Assembly (NCBI GenBank): GCA_963778945.1
Contig: CAVZWL010000009.1
Coordinates: 124,001 to 188,000 of the forward strand
DNA from: Fen-1254 sp963778945
GTDB lineage: Bacteria > Bacteroidota > Ignavibacteria > UBA10030
Direction: 5' to 3'
DNA: 64,000 bases
The translations under genes and the position numbers were made by a program. Below, piece after piece: positions 62,783 to 64,000 of the stretch. Numbering within the stretch: the stretch's first letter is position 1; each line of letters begins with the position of its first letter. A model generated the notes under the pieces. The model had not been told where the DNA came from. It saw nothing but the letters and a program-made list of their open reading frames with translations, and ran no database searches.

Positions 62783-63670
62783 ATGGCTTTACTTTTCAAT
62801 ACAGGTATAGAGAATAAAATATTAGGTGTTTCTTTGGACACCATCTTTACAACCCTAGTGACTATTAGCATATTCATCCTCGGTTATCTATTCAACAGAG
62901 TCTATGAATGGCGAAAGGAAATGCGCCACTTCAAAGATGTCCGTAATTTAATTTGCTCACATCTAGAATCATTGATAGAACATATCGACAAGCAAATAGG
63001 ACAGTATAAGAAATTCGGAGAGCATCTTGCTAGCCATAAACTTGAAGAATATACTTTTAATGAATCCCTTATCCAAACTGATTTTCTGAGTAATCTGCCT
63101 TATCTCGACATTTTTCAAGCCTTCAAGCTCGGCCCAAGAAGCCAACGCAGCCAACGCATTGAAGCCTACAACTCTATGTTTCAAGCGATAAAATTTATCG
63201 AAAGACAAAATTTAATAACAAAAACACAATTCTTTGAACTCGATAGAATACGTAGTGTGCATATTGCAACTTGGAACAGTAATAATGATAGTATACTGCG
63301 TTTTCATGACCAGCTTCTAGGATTAGTTCGTAGAAATCGTGTGACCCCCAACGATGACGCTTTCTTTACAGAATTAAATGCCATTGTTCATGATCTTGCT
63401 CAACAGGCAAACAGTTCTGACCTTGAAATTATCTTTACGCATTTCGTCGAACCAATTATAGATTTGGTAAAAAGATTCAATTCTGATCAACGTACTGACA
63501 TACTTTCGCCTCTCGTCCTCAAATCCTCGAAAGCTCATGAGGATTTAATCCGTTTACTTGATTCATATAGCAGATTGTACTTGGAGCAATCGTCTAATTT
63601 AGAAAAGAGAAAGGAAATTATTGTCAGAGTAATATCATCATTAAAATTTTATTTACAGCAGAAATCATAA
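62783..63670 (+). CDS. Membrane-anchored helical protein of unknown function
   Basis: This is a 295-residue protein with one membrane helix near the N-terminus (IFTTLVTISIFILGYLF, residues 21-37) followed by WRKEMRHFK, so the long remainder is probably cytoplasmic. That part is almost wholly helical. I do not recognise the family. Similar single-helix, long-helical-tail proteins occur in defence clusters as effectors or scaffolds, but nothing here proves that. It ends eight bases before hsdM, so it is likely co-transcribed with it. Confidence 0.6.
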   Translation: MALLFNTGIENKILGVSLDTIFTTLVTISIFILGYLFNRVYEWRKEMRHFKDVRNLICSHLESLIEHIDKQIGQYKKFGEHLASHKLEEYTFNESLIQTDFLSNLPYLDIFQAFKLGPRSQRSQRIEAYNSMFQAIKFIERQNLITKTQFFELDRIRSVHIATWNSNNDSILRFHDQLLGLVRRNRVTPNDDAFFTELNAIVHDLAQQANSSDLEIIFTHFVEPIIDLVKRFNSDQRTDILSPLVLKSSKAHEDLIRLLDSYSRLYLEQSSNLEKRKEIIVRVISSLKFYLQQKS

Positions 63671-63677
63671 AACCTTT

Positions 63678-64000
63678 ATGGCAATAAAAAAATCTGAATT
63701 ATACAGTTCACTTTGGGCGAGTTGCGATGAACTGCGCGGCGGGATGGATGCTTCGCAATACAAAGATTACGTTCTCGTTCTCTTGTTTATGAAATATGTT
63801 TCTGACAAGGCGGCGAGTCAAGCTGGATACCTGCTTGATGTACCAAAGGGCGGCAGCTTTGCAGATATGGTCGCATTGAAAGGTGACAAGGAAATTGGGG
63901 ATAAGATAAATAAGATCATCGGCAAGCTTGCAGCAAAGAATGATCTCAAAGGTGTAATTGACGTTGCAGACTTTAATGATGATGACAAGTTGGGCAAGGG
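63678..64000 (+). CDS. hsdM: Type I restriction-modification methyltransferase subunit, N-terminal part
   Basis: The gene runs off the right edge; about 107 residues are visible. The sequence MAIKKSELYSSLWASCDELR, GGMDASQYKDYVLVLLFMKY, VSDKAASQ is the HsdM N-terminal helical domain. HsdM and HsdS methylate adenines in a bipartite site, and with HsdR form the restriction complex; HsdS and HsdR would lie to the right. The methyltransferase catalytic motifs (NPPF) are outside the window. Confidence 0.9.
   Translation, partial: MAIKKSELYSSLWASCDELRGGMDASQYKDYVLVLLFMKYVSDKAASQAGYLLDVPKGGSFADMVALKGDKEIGDKINKIIGKLAAKNDLKGVIDVADFNDDDKLGK

Overview
This is a bacterial chromosome segment of roughly 64 kb, about 47-50 % G+C by eye over most of its length. 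It comes from a Gram-negative, LPS-bearing bacterium: lpxB, lpxK, kdsB, a pilus-type secretin and outer-membrane-style lipoproteins are all present. Gene content (GlgP with an N-terminal DUF3417-like part, PPDK, NamZ, a PilM-PilN fusion, a KimA-like transporter, a GH2-like protein with a membrane tail) would fit the FCB/KSB1/Fibrobacterota neighbourhood. I cannot place it further without a search. No rRNA, CRISPR array, transposase or phage gene was seen.

Layout. 1-2.3 kb: glgP (minus, cut by the left edge). 2.5-12.9 kb (plus): GH2-like/membrane fusion, smc, HAD phosphatase, ICMT-like methyltransferase, lpxB, lpxK, class I amidotransferase. 12.9-19.5 kb (plus): ppdK, queA, ispD, plsY, gpsA. 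20.2-22.2 kb: KimA-like potassium transporter ending in a strong terminator. 22.4-34.4 kb: a type IV pilus/type II secretion-like operon (pilC, pilB, pilT, pilMN fusion, pilO, secretin) followed by a long tandem-repeat lipoprotein. 34.4-42.8 kb (minus): hemL, hemB, a wrecked glycosyltransferase-TPR gene, family 5 uracil-DNA glycosylase, alpha/beta hydrolase, gltA. 43-58 kb: small hypotheticals, namZ, the overlapping plsC-gatC-kdsB-pyrG run, a CpoB-like lipoprotein, recG, a NUDIX-like protein, DUF1385, prfA and tadA. 58.4-64 kb: tRNA-Arg, a second broken tRNA-Arg copy, then a more A+T-rich accessory island (Fic, structured 70-bp tandem repeats, a likely Nmad2 DNA-modification-associated gene, a zinc-ribbon protein, a membrane-anchored helical protein) running into hsdM of a type I restriction-modification system.

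Two things shape the reading of the whole window. First, about 35 single-base frame breaks interrupt otherwise well conserved genes, including essential ones (smc, lpxB, lpxK, pyrG, hemB). Most are one extra base in a short homopolymer, so sequencing or assembly error is the likeliest cause. I therefore give such genes their full rebuilt span and note each break. Second, the intergenic spaces carry several repeat families: seven-base low-complexity arrays, a palindromic element with TGTAGCC/GGCTACA ends, and a smaller palindrome that has landed in the T-loop of the second tRNA-Arg copy.

Most interesting points: a GH2-fold protein that appears to have lost both catalytic glutamates and is fused to a multi-pass membrane domain; the palindrome-interrupted tRNA-Arg pseudogene at the edge of a defence-like island; and the tandem two-hairpin repeats between Fic and the Nmad2-like gene.
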